This document shows, piece after piece, positions 43,089 to 51,217 of a stretch of DNA of 64,000 nucleotides (position 1 is the stretch's first letter; every line of letters starts with the position of its first letter). The notes beneath the pieces are model-generated. The model did not search any database. It was not told where the DNA came from and saw only the letters and a list, made by a program, of their open reading frames with translations. This DNA is from JACMLD01 sp039916305. GTDB lineage: Bacteria > Bacteroidota > Bacteroidia > Chitinophagales > Chitinophagaceae. Position numbers and translations under genes: made by a program. The stretch covers positions 136,103 through 200,102 of the forward strand of contig JBDSLR010000005.1 in assembly GCA_039916305.1 (NCBI GenBank), read 5' to 3'.

Positions 43089-44726
43089 ATGTACAATCAG
43101 CCGACTTACAATACAGTATTGCCAGCAATTGCTGTTTTACTGTTGTACGCCATCTCATTTACTGCATGTAATAACCAGCCTGAACCGGATGCAAAAAAAG
43201 TAACGCGGGATACGGTTAATAAAGCAGAAAAAGAGATAGCCGTTGAACTGAACGGAAAGTTCAGTGATCAAACAATATTAAAGTTTGACAGCAGTGCATT
43301 GCCAGGTTTCTTTCTGGCCCATCCGCTGCTGGCAGCTTATCAACAAGATGTGGAATTGTTTTATAAAAAACGTGATTTTTCTTTTGCGTGGTACGATAGC
43401 AACGGACTGATAGAACCTGCAGGTAACTTCTATGCGCGGGTGCGTAATTTGCCCGCTGAAGGAATTGCAGCGCCCGTTCCCTACCTAATAAACCTGGACA
43501 GCCTGATGGAAAGCCGGGACCTGACGGAAAAAAAGCAGCAGGCCGAAACAGAAATATTGCTTTCGGGGCTATACTTTTATTTTGCGAACAAAGTTTGGGG
43601 CGGACTGGATGAAAAAACCAGCACTAAAATGGAATGGTATTTACCCAGAAAAAAAATACCCTATGAACAGTGGCTCGATTCTCTGTTGAAAACGCCGGGT
43701 GCTTTTAGTCATGCAGACGAGCCTGTTTTCCGGCAGTATAACCTGCTCAGATCTTTTTTGGAAAAATACCGTGCAATAGAAACAGCAGGCAAATGGGAAC
43801 CGGTTGCGACTGATAAAAAAACTTACCGCTTATTGGATTCTGCTGCTACCATCCAGCAGGTAAAAACAAAACTTTTCCAGTTGGGAGATCTGGCCATCGA
43901 TGACGGCGCTGCGCTTTTTGATACCACGCTGCAAGTGGCAGTGAAAAAATTTCAGCACCGCTACGGTATAAAGGAAGATGGGATCATAGGTCAGTCGATG
44001 ATAAAAGAATTAAATGCCCCACTGCATGGTAAGATAGAAAAGATTTTGGTGAACCTGGAAAGAAGCCGGTGGCTGCCGATGGCATTAAACGGTGAATACC
44101 TGGCCGTCAATATCCCGGAATTTAAATTGCATGTATACAATAAAGATTCCCTGTTGTGGAGTATGAATGTAGTGGTAGGGCAGGCGTTAACTAAAACAGT
44201 TATATTTTCCGGGGCCCTTAAAAACGTTGTTTTCAGCCCTTATTGGAATGTGCCCGCCAGTATTTATAAAAAGGAAGTATTACCCGGCATGCGCCGGAAT
44301 AAAAATTACCTCGTCCAACACCATATGGAAAAATCTGGTAATGGGGTGAGGCAAATTCCTGGTCCATGGAACTCACTGGGCCAGGTGAAATTTTTATTTC
44401 CCAACAGCTACAGTATTTATTTTCATGATACGCCCTCAAAAAGTTTATTTGTTGAGAGCAAAAGGGATTTTAGCCATGGTTGCATCCGGCTGGCCGAACC
44501 CAAAAAGCTGGCAGCTTGGCTTTTGCGAAACGATACTGCCTGGAATGATGAGAAGATAACCGCAGCCATGAACAAAGGAAAAGAACAGTATGTAACATTA
44601 GGCAAACCAGTTCCGGTTTTTATTACCTATCTCACTGCCTGGGTAGACCGCAGCGGGCAACTTAACCTGCGGGATGATATTTATAAGCGGGATGGCCGTT
44701 TGATTGAGATGATGATGAGTAAGTAG
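43089..44726 (+). CDS. L,D-transpeptidase family lipoprotein (YcbB-like)
   Basis: 545 residues. Lipobox ending in FTAC at about residue 25. After a helical scaffold, a peptidoglycan-binding-1 repeat is at about 255-305 (DTTLQVAVKKFQHRYGIKED, GIIGQSMIKELNAPL), then the YkuD catalytic domain at about 315-500 with YLAVNIPEFKLHVYN, VVVGQALTKTVIFSG and the active-site motif SHGCIRLAEP (catalytic Cys in HGC). It forms 3-3 cross-links or attaches proteins or lipoproteins to peptidoglycan. Last gene of the five-gene operon, 14 nt after the phosphoesterase. Confidence 0.93.
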   Translation: MYNQPTYNTVLPAIAVLLLYAISFTACNNQPEPDAKKVTRDTVNKAEKEIAVELNGKFSDQTILKFDSSALPGFFLAHPLLAAYQQDVELFYKKRDFSFAWYDSNGLIEPAGNFYARVRNLPAEGIAAPVPYLINLDSLMESRDLTEKKQQAETEILLSGLYFYFANKVWGGLDEKTSTKMEWYLPRKKIPYEQWLDSLLKTPGAFSHADEPVFRQYNLLRSFLEKYRAIETAGKWEPVATDKKTYRLLDSAATIQQVKTKLFQLGDLAIDDGAALFDTTLQVAVKKFQHRYGIKEDGIIGQSMIKELNAPLHGKIEKILVNLERSRWLPMALNGEYLAVNIPEFKLHVYNKDSLLWSMNVVVGQALTKTVIFSGALKNVVFSPYWNVPASIYKKEVLPGMRRNKNYLVQHHMEKSGNGVRQIPGPWNSLGQVKFLFPNSYSIYFHDTPSKSLFVESKRDFSHGCIRLAEPKKLAAWLLRNDTAWNDEKITAAMNKGKEQYVTLGKPVPVFITYLTAWVDRSGQLNLRDDIYKRDGRLIEMMMSK

Positions 44727-44802
44727 TGAGCGCCAAAATAGTTTTAAAGTTTCCTTAGGTTGACCCCGATCACAAAAACTTGTAAAATTGTTAACGTTGT
44801 CC

Positions 44803-44826
44803 ATTTATTGATAAACTTCAATAAAT
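44803..44826. promoter_or_regulatory. ArsR operator 1
   Basis: ATTTATTGA - 6 nt - TCAATAAAT is a perfect 9-bp inverted repeat lying just upstream of the arsR-type promoter box at 44833-44840. The same 24-bp design is repeated at 45146 and 45219. Confidence 0.75.
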
Positions 44827-44832
44827 ACAGTC

Positions 44833-44840
44833 TATATTTG
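44833..44840 (+). promoter_or_regulatory. Promoter -7 box of the ArsR-family gene
   Basis: TATATTTG fits TAnnTTTG and lies 16 nt before the ATG at 44857. Operator 1 sits over its -33 region, so bound repressor would block transcription. Confidence 0.65.
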
Positions 44841-44856
44841 TTTTGTAATTGATTTT

Positions 44857-45132
44857 ATGGACGCAAAAAAAGCAGAGAAGATTTCGAAAGCGCTGGCCGA
44901 TCCCAACCGGCTTACCATTCTGAAAGAAATCAAGAAGAGTAAAACATGTCTGTATTGTGTTGATTTGAATAATACCATCAACCTTGCCCAACCTTCTATT
45001 GCCCATCACCTGAAACTTTTAATGGAGAGTGAGCTGGTTACCTCGGATAAAGAGGGCCGTAATGTGCGTTATTACCTCAACAGCAAATTACTGGATGAGT
45101 ACATTGCCTTTCTGGAAGGATTTAAAATTTAA
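44857..45132 (+). CDS. ArsR/SmtB family transcriptional regulator
   Basis: 91 residues, the usual length for the family. Winged helix-turn-helix: ISKALADPNRLTILKEIKKS, then LAQPSIAHHLKLLMESELVT as the recognition helix, then the wing DKEGRNVRYYLN. A CLYC motif (residues 27-30, in KTCLYCVDLNN) stands where classical ArsR has CVC in ELCVCDL, so metal or metalloid sensing with a C-x-x-C pair is plausible. It has its own operator and precedes an RND pump operon with two further copies of that operator. Confidence 0.93.
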   Translation: MDAKKAEKISKALADPNRLTILKEIKKSKTCLYCVDLNNTINLAQPSIAHHLKLLMESELVTSDKEGRNVRYYLNSKLLDEYIAFLEGFKI

Positions 45133-45145
45133 TTTTTTTTCTTTT

Positions 45146-45169
45146 ATTTATTGAAGTATTTGAATAAAT
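45146..45169. promoter_or_regulatory. ArsR operator 2
   Basis: ATTTATTGA - 6 nt - TGAATAAAT: the 24-bp operator with one mismatch between arms, immediately before a TACTTTTG promoter box (45173-45180). Confidence 0.75.
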
Positions 45170-45172
45170 CTA

Positions 45173-45180
45173 TACTTTTG
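45173..45180 (+). promoter_or_regulatory. Promoter -7 box of the RND efflux operon
   Basis: TACTTTTG matches TAnnTTTG. It lies between operators 2 and 3, with the adaptor start codon 81 nt downstream. Confidence 0.6.
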
Positions 45181-45218
45181 TTTTCTTTTTCGGTTTCTGC
45201 CACCCAAACTTCGTTCAT

Positions 45219-45242
45219 ATTTATTGAATTATTTGAATAAAT
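45219..45242. promoter_or_regulatory. ArsR operator 3
   Basis: ATTTATTGA - 6 nt - TGAATAAAT, the same arms as operator 2, centred 73 bp from it, which is seven helical turns. It lies 19 nt upstream of the adaptor ATG. Confidence 0.75.
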
Positions 45243-45261
45243 CTAATAATAATTATCAACT

Positions 45262-46368
45262 ATGCTACAACAGACATTAACCAAATCAAACATCCCTGCA
45301 TCAAAACAATACCTTGCTGTTGTTCTTGCTGCTTCGCTATTCTTTTTTCTGATCTCACTGATTACTGGCTGTGATGCCAGTGCAAGGGAAAAAGATAAAC
45401 CCGCTGCCGCGCCAATTGCTGAGGTGCAGGCCACACCCGTAGACGGCGCTATTATTAAACCGGCTGCCTTAAAAGAAGAACTGGAAATAACCGGTTCGTT
45501 GGTTGCTAACCAGCAGGTAGATATTGTAAGTGAGCTTACCCGTAAAATTATCCGTGTAAATGTACGTGAAGGTGCTGCGGTGCAATCTGGCCAGTTACTT
45601 TTTGAAATGGACAACGCCGATTTGCTGGCCCAACTGGAGAAATTACGCCAGCAGGAAAAACTGGCTTCGCTCAGTGAAGAACGTTTACGTGATCTGATTG
45701 CACATGAAGCCGTGGTGCAGCAGGATTATGACCAGGCTTTCACCAACCTTAAAGTGTTACAATCGCAAATTGCGGAACTACAGGTAACCATTGGCAAAAC
45801 ACGCATCCGGGCACCTTTTAGCGGTCAGATAGGCATCGTACATGTGTACCCCGGTGCCGTAGTATCTGTTAATACCGTGCTTACCAATTTAGAAGACAAC
45901 AGCGTAGTGAAACTTGATTTCCAGGTGCCGGAAAAATATGCGCAGGTAATTACCAATGGCAGCGAGCAAAAATTTACCGTAGCCTCCGACACAAAACAGT
46001 ATACGGCAAAAGTAATTGCACGCGAAGCAAGGCTTGATCAGAACACCAGGACTTTGCTGGTCCGGGCAATCAGCCCCAACCCGGGCAGGATACTGCTGCC
46101 AGGTCAGAGTGCCCGCATCCATTTAGCACTGCATTCTTCTGCCGATGCGCTGATGGTTTCCTCACAGGCCCTGATGCCTTCTTCACAGGGTTACAATGTA
46201 TACACCGTTAAAAATAATATCGTTCAGTTGTCGCCGGTAGAGATAGGGCAGCGTGGACCCAATTCAGTAGAAATTTTACATGGCCTGTCTAATGGAGATA
46301 CGGTAGTAACCAGCAACCTACTGCGGCTGATGCCGGGTGCTACCGTGCAGTTTGTTTCATTAAAATAA
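45262..46368 (+). CDS. RND efflux periplasmic adaptor subunit (membrane fusion protein)
   Basis: 368 residues. Lipoprotein signal ends in LITGC at about residue 37. Then barrel-sandwich hybrid and hairpin: LEITGSLVANQQVDIVSELT, KIIRVNVREGAAVQSGQLLF, a coiled-coil (LLAQLEKLRQQEKLASLSEE), RIRAPFSGQIGIVHVYPGAV, and the beta-barrel and membrane-proximal domains (YTAKVIAREARLDQNTRTLL). It links the inner-membrane pump to TolC. First gene of a three-gene operon under three ArsR operators. Confidence 0.93.
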   Translation: MLQQTLTKSNIPASKQYLAVVLAASLFFFLISLITGCDASAREKDKPAAAPIAEVQATPVDGAIIKPAALKEELEITGSLVANQQVDIVSELTRKIIRVNVREGAAVQSGQLLFEMDNADLLAQLEKLRQQEKLASLSEERLRDLIAHEAVVQQDYDQAFTNLKVLQSQIAELQVTIGKTRIRAPFSGQIGIVHVYPGAVVSVNTVLTNLEDNSVVKLDFQVPEKYAQVITNGSEQKFTVASDTKQYTAKVIAREARLDQNTRTLLVRAISPNPGRILLPGQSARIHLALHSSADALMVSSQALMPSSQGYNVYTVKNNIVQLSPVEIGQRGPNSVEILHGLSNGDTVVTSNLLRLMPGATVQFVSLK

Positions 46369-46517
46369 ATACGTGAACCGCCGGGCGGCAGTTGCCAAAC
46401 GTCAGTCCTGAATAACGAATGGTTAAATCTGTTCCGGGATAACTATGTCCCCCATCGATTAATCGTCAACTACTAATGCTAGAAGCGTATGCTGATAGCT
46501 CCAAAAAATCAATTATC

Positions 46518-49500
46518 ATGAGCGCTATTTCACAAGTAAGTATATCCCGCCCTGTACTGGCAGGTGTAATGTCGGTGCTGCTGGTGCTGTTTGGCATCGT
46601 AGGCTATACATTTTTAGGAACAAGAGAATACCCGGTAACAGATTCACCCATTGTTACCATTACAACTGTTTACCCCGGTGCCAGTGCAGACATCATTGCC
46701 TCACAGGTAACCAAACCACTGGAAGAAGCCGTGGCCGAAGCAAATGGTATCCGTGCTATGTCTTCACAGTCGCGCGAGCAGGTTAGTATTATCACGGTAG
46801 AGTTTAACCTTAACGCCGACCTGGAAGCAGCGGCTAATGATGTCCGTGATAAGGTGTCTAAATCGCGCCAGCAATTGCCGGCAGATATTGAACCCACTAT
46901 TGTGGAAAAATCAGGGCCGCCCGATTTCCTGGTGTTCTTGACTGTACAAAGCGATACCAAAAGCCTGGAGGATGTAACCGACTTTGTAAACATCAACATC
47001 AAAGAACGGTTGCAGTCTATACCCGGTGTCCGTTTGGTAGATTCTTATGCAGGGCGCAAAAGATCCATGCGTTTGCGGATGGATCCGGTAAAACTGGCTG
47101 CCTACCAGCTCACCCCGGCAGATATACAGGCTGCATTGCAACGCGAGAATGTGGATTTGCCGAGCGGGCGTATTGAAGGACAGAATACAGAAGTAACCCT
47201 GCGCACACAGGGAAGGCTGGTAACAGAAGATGATTTCAATAACATGATCCTGCGGGAGCAGGCAGGTGCCATCGTTCGTTTTAAAGATATCGGCACCGCC
47301 ATCATGTCTTCTCAGAATGAAAGAACGGCGATGATTGTCAGCGAAGGTAATACGGCCCGCTATGGTGTGGGTACCGGCGTGCAGCCCCAGCGCGGTGCCA
47401 ATTCACTGGCAATTGTGGATGAATTCAGGAAGCGCTTTGACGATATTGTGAAAACAGCTCCCAAAGATTATATCATTACACTTGGAAAAGATTTTACCGT
47501 GCCCGTGCGCAATTCCCTATCAGAAGTAGGAGAGACCCTGCTACTTGCTTTTGGCCTGGTAGCGATCATCATCTTTATATTTTTGCGCGACTGGAGAAGT
47601 ACTATCATTCCGTTGGTGGCTATCCCGGTTTCTATCATCTCTGCATTTTTCATCATGTACATCGGAAATTTTTCCATCAATGTATTAACCCTGCTTGGTT
47701 TGGTACTGGCCATTGGCCTGGTAGTAGATGATGCCATTGTGGTGCTGGAAAATATCTACAGCAAGATAGAGCAGGGTATGACGCCACTGGAAGCCGCCCG
47801 CAAAGGATCCAGCGAAATTTACTTTGCCGTTATTTCTACCACTGTTACACTGGCAGCTGTGTTTCTGCCAATTTTATTTATGGGGGGCATTACCGGCCGG
47901 TTGTTTAAAGAATTTGCCATTGTGGTGTCAGGCTCTGTGCTGATATCCGCATTCGTTGCATTAACCCTGTCGCCCATGATGAGTGCTTACTTGCTCAAAG
48001 CCGGCAGCTCGCACAACTGGTTGTATAAAAAAACAGAACCCTGGTTTGTAGCAATGAACAACGGGTATGAAAAAACATTGCGCGGATTTTTTAAATTCAG
48101 GTGGTTGGGTTTTGCGTTATTGTTTATATCATTCGGTATTGCTTATTTACTCGCGCCCAAATTGCCATCTGAGCTGGCGCCGCTGGAAGATCGTTCCATG
48201 ATAGGCCTGGCAGTCATTGCACCAGAAGGTACTTCTTATGAAAGCATGGAAGAAACCATGAAAGCCATCAGTAACTACGTATCTGATTCCATTCCTGATT
48301 TGAATGAAAACAGGACCTACGCCGGCATCGCTGCTTCAATCGGCACACTGGTGCAACCCGTAAACGGTGGCTTTCAATGGATATTCCTGAAAGATCCAAA
48401 AGACCGGAAAAGTGGTTTAACGCAGGCACAACTTTACCAGAAACTGGTGGCTGCTTCACTACAGTTCAGAAATGTTATTTGCATTCCCATACAGATTCCA
48501 ACTATTGGCGGTTTCTCCAGTTCCCAACCACTGGAATACGTTATACAGGCACCTGATCTAAAAAGCCTGGTAGACGTGATGCCCAAATTAATGGGCGCGG
48601 TGTACCAGAGTAAAAAGCTTTCGTTTCAGAATCCTGATTTTAAAGTAGACAGGCCGGAAATAGGTATTACCATCGACCGGCAGCGTGCCGCACAATCGGG
48701 TATCAGTACCCAGGAAATTGGTCGCACTTTGCAACTGGCCCTCAGCGGTAGAAGGTATGGATATTTTATTCACAATGACCGCCAGTACGAGGTAATTGGT
48801 CAGTTAGACAGGAAGGAACGTTCTGCACCTGCTGATCTGCGTTCCCTGTTTCTAAAATCATCAGGTGGTGATATGATTTCGCTGGATAACCTGGTAAATA
48901 TGAAAGAGAGTGTAAGCCCGCCTGCCTTGTACAGGTATAACCAGTCGTACAGTGCTACAATTTCAGCTACGCCTGCAGCTGGTGTTAGTTTGGGAGAAGC
49001 CATTAAAGAAATGGATGGCATTACGGCTAAAGTGTTGCCCAAAGGTTTCAGAACAGCACTGTCTGGTCAGAGCCGCGATTTTGCCGAAAGCAGTTCCAGT
49101 TTAATTTTTGCATTTATTTTTGCGATACTGCTTATCTACCTGGTACTGGCTGCACAGTTTGAAAGCCTGGTTGATCCATTCATTATTCTTTTAACGGTGC
49201 CTATGGCAGTAACCGGTGCATTGTTAAGTTTATGGATCACCAACCAGTCAATCAATGTATTTAGTGAAATCGGTATTATCATGCTGATAGGATTGATTAC
49301 CAAAAACGGTATCCTGATTGTTGAATTTGCCAACCAGCGTAAGGCAGAAGGTATGAGCGTCCGCGAAGCCGTACTGGCAGCGGCTATTTCCAGGTTCCGC
49401 CCAATTCTCATGACCACGCTGGCCATGATATTTGGTACACTGCCCATTGCATTATCGTTGGGAACATCTTCGGGCAGCAGAACATCACTGGGTATTGTGG

Positions 49501-49643
49501 TAGTAGGCGGTTTAGTATTTGCAGGCGTATTGACCCTGTATGTGATACCTGCCGTATATTCTTATTTTTCCCGCCCGCACAGGGTTACATCTGAGGATAA
49601 GATGGTTGTTAACGGATTGCAGGCGGAAACTGTTCCAGCATAA
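46518..49643 (+). CDS. RND efflux transporter permease, HAE-1 type
   Basis: The ATG at 46518 gives 1041 residues beginning MSAISQVSISRPVLAGVMSV, the normal RND opening; a start at 46476 would add 14 odd residues. Twelve TM helices in the usual two sets; the proton-relay motif in TM4 is GLVLAIGLVVDDAIVVLENI with both Asp residues (near residue 400). Two large periplasmic loops hold ATTITTVYPGASAD-like and porter segments (VEFNLNADLEAAANDVRDKV). The protein belongs to the multidrug/hydrophobic group by pattern; the substrate is not shown. Followed by TolC. Confidence 0.95.
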   Translation: MSAISQVSISRPVLAGVMSVLLVLFGIVGYTFLGTREYPVTDSPIVTITTVYPGASADIIASQVTKPLEEAVAEANGIRAMSSQSREQVSIITVEFNLNADLEAAANDVRDKVSKSRQQLPADIEPTIVEKSGPPDFLVFLTVQSDTKSLEDVTDFVNINIKERLQSIPGVRLVDSYAGRKRSMRLRMDPVKLAAYQLTPADIQAALQRENVDLPSGRIEGQNTEVTLRTQGRLVTEDDFNNMILREQAGAIVRFKDIGTAIMSSQNERTAMIVSEGNTARYGVGTGVQPQRGANSLAIVDEFRKRFDDIVKTAPKDYIITLGKDFTVPVRNSLSEVGETLLLAFGLVAIIIFIFLRDWRSTIIPLVAIPVSIISAFFIMYIGNFSINVLTLLGLVLAIGLVVDDAIVVLENIYSKIEQGMTPLEAARKGSSEIYFAVISTTVTLAAVFLPILFMGGITGRLFKEFAIVVSGSVLISAFVALTLSPMMSAYLLKAGSSHNWLYKKTEPWFVAMNNGYEKTLRGFFKFRWLGFALLFISFGIAYLLAPKLPSELAPLEDRSMIGLAVIAPEGTSYESMEETMKAISNYVSDSIPDLNENRTYAGIAASIGTLVQPVNGGFQWIFLKDPKDRKSGLTQAQLYQKLVAASLQFRNVICIPIQIPTIGGFSSSQPLEYVIQAPDLKSLVDVMPKLMGAVYQSKKLSFQNPDFKVDRPEIGITIDRQRAAQSGISTQEIGRTLQLALSGRRYGYFIHNDRQYEVIGQLDRKERSAPADLRSLFLKSSGGDMISLDNLVNMKESVSPPALYRYNQSYSATISATPAAGVSLGEAIKEMDGITAKVLPKGFRTALSGQSRDFAESSSSLIFAFIFAILLIYLVLAAQFESLVDPFIILLTVPMAVTGALLSLWITNQSINVFSEIGIIMLIGLITKNGILIVEFANQRKAEGMSVREAVLAAAISRFRPILMTTLAMIFGTLPIALSLGTSSGSRTSLGIVVVGGLVFAGVLTLYVIPAVYSYFSRPHRVTSEDKMVVNGLQAETVPA

Positions 49644-49652
49644 AGCAATTGC

Positions 49653-49683
49653 CAGGCTTGCCCGGTAGTACCCGGCAAGCCTG
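49653..49683 (+). other. Intercistronic stem-loop between pump and TolC genes
   Basis: CAGGCTTGCC and GGCAAGCCTG form a perfect 10-bp stem around 11 nt. It has no T run of terminator quality (tttt only), so it more likely stabilises the upstream message or attenuates expression of the outer-membrane gene. Confidence 0.6.
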
Positions 49684-49720
49684 TTTTGAACCTATTTTGA
49701 ACTTTTTGAATTATTTTGTT

Positions 49721-51070
49721 ATGACACACAAACAAGCATACATCTATACATTTACCGTATTTGCGCTTATCTGCCTGATGTCTTATATGGCGAGCGGGCA
49801 AACACGTGCATTTTCCTTGCAGGAAGCCTTGACACTAACGCTGGCCAATAACCGCGATATAAAAGTTGTTTCAATGGATGCTGACCGGTCGCGACAGCAG
49901 ACGGTAATTGCCGATGCACTGCGGAAACCTGTTGCCGGTATCAGCGGCCAGCTCGCACATTATTTTAAGTCGCCTGCTTTTTTTGGCTTTGGCAATAGTA
50001 CCAGCGGAAGCGATAAAATACCCTACGGCCGTTTTGGCGGGCTGGATCAACTGGCCGCTACATTTTTCATCACCCAACCTATTTATAATGCAGGCATCCA
50101 GCCGGCTATACAAAGTGCTAAACTGCAGGAACGGAAAAGCCGGCTGCAGGTAAGCGGTAAGGAAACAGATATAGCAGCAATTTTAAAACAGACCTATATA
50201 CAGGTACTGGTGTTGCGCGAGCGTGTGAAACTGCAACAGGAAAGTCTTGCACGAAATGAAAAAGCATTAAAGGATGCAAAATCATTGCTGTTGCAGGGCA
50301 GGGCTTTGCGGGTGGATACGTTAAGGGCATATACTTCTGTGAAGAACCTTGAACCGGGCATACTTCGTTTATCTTATGCCATTGAAGTGGGTAAGCAGCA
50401 ATTAAAGACGCTGATGGGAATTGATTCACTACAGCAGATTGAACTAAGCGATTCATTGCTGCTGCCAGCTGCCAACAGTATGCTCTCGGAAGAAGAGGTG
50501 TATAACCAGGCCAGGCAACAACGGCCAGATATAAAAGCCCTTGATATGGATCAGCAAATTGCAGCGCAGCAGGTAAAGCTGGTGGCGGCCACTATGAAGC
50601 CGGTTGTTTCGCTGAATGCACAGTACCTGCTGCAAACGCAAACCAGCCAGTTTAATTATTTCAATGCTTATTACCCTTCCACACCTTTTGTGGGTGCGCA
50701 GGTAACGGTGCCTATATTTAATGGTAACAGCAATAAAGCAAAAGTAAAACTGGCTAAGATTGAAAAAGAGCAATCGGTGCTGCGCTCCCAGAATGCTTAT
50801 GAGATTTTAAGAGCAGAAGTAAAACAGGTAGTAGCAGATGTAAATGAAACGGCAGCACGTATACAAACAAGCGCCAATGTGCGGGAAACGGCGTTATTAA
50901 GTTATGATATTACCCAGTACCGGTATGCAAAAGGCGTAGCGTCGAGGCTGGAACTTACGGATGCTGAACTGTCATTAACTACCGCCCAATCCAATTACCT
51001 GGAAGCCGTGTACGATTATTTATCGGCACGCATTGCGTTGGATCGGAGCATGGGCGTATACGGGCAATAA
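49721..51070 (+). CDS. TolC family outer-membrane efflux protein
   Basis: From the ATG at 49721 the protein has 449 residues, with signal peptide (AYIYTFTVFALICLMSYMAS); a start at 49649 would place it inside the stem-loop. Two OEP repeats: FSLQEALTLTLANNRDIKVV near the N-terminus and VYNQARQQRPDIKALDMDQQ near residue 250, each followed by long coiled-coil helices and barrel strands (LAATFFITQPIYNAGIQPAI, PFVGAQVTVPIFNGNSNKAK). It completes the tripartite pump. Confidence 0.93.
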   Translation: MTHKQAYIYTFTVFALICLMSYMASGQTRAFSLQEALTLTLANNRDIKVVSMDADRSRQQTVIADALRKPVAGISGQLAHYFKSPAFFGFGNSTSGSDKIPYGRFGGLDQLAATFFITQPIYNAGIQPAIQSAKLQERKSRLQVSGKETDIAAILKQTYIQVLVLRERVKLQQESLARNEKALKDAKSLLLQGRALRVDTLRAYTSVKNLEPGILRLSYAIEVGKQQLKTLMGIDSLQQIELSDSLLLPAANSMLSEEEVYNQARQQRPDIKALDMDQQIAAQQVKLVAATMKPVVSLNAQYLLQTQTSQFNYFNAYYPSTPFVGAQVTVPIFNGNSNKAKVKLAKIEKEQSVLRSQNAYEILRAEVKQVVADVNETAARIQTSANVRETALLSYDITQYRYAKGVASRLELTDAELSLTTAQSNYLEAVYDYLSARIALDRSMGVYGQ

Positions 51071-51104
51071 AAGTATATTTCGAGTCTTGCATCAGGTAAT
51101 GGCA

Positions 51105-51168
51105 TAAAAAAAGCGTTAGGAAATTTTATGGTGGAGCATTAAGCCACGACATTTCCACGCTTTTTTTA
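51105..51168. terminator. Bidirectional terminator between TolC and BamA-like genes
   Basis: AAAAAAAGCGTtaGGAAAT pairs with ATTTCCACGCTTTTTTT across about 25 nt. It serves the plus-strand efflux operon and the minus-strand gene that ends at 51218. Confidence 0.7.
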
Positions 51169-51217
51169 AAGTATGTGCGGGGTAAATTTATTGATGAGGA
51201 CTATGCTGGTGGAATTA

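Noticed and set aside
46376..46396. Small hairpin CCGCCGGGCGG after the adaptor gene
   Set aside because: Short, with no T run; could be incidental in the 149-nt gap before the pump gene.
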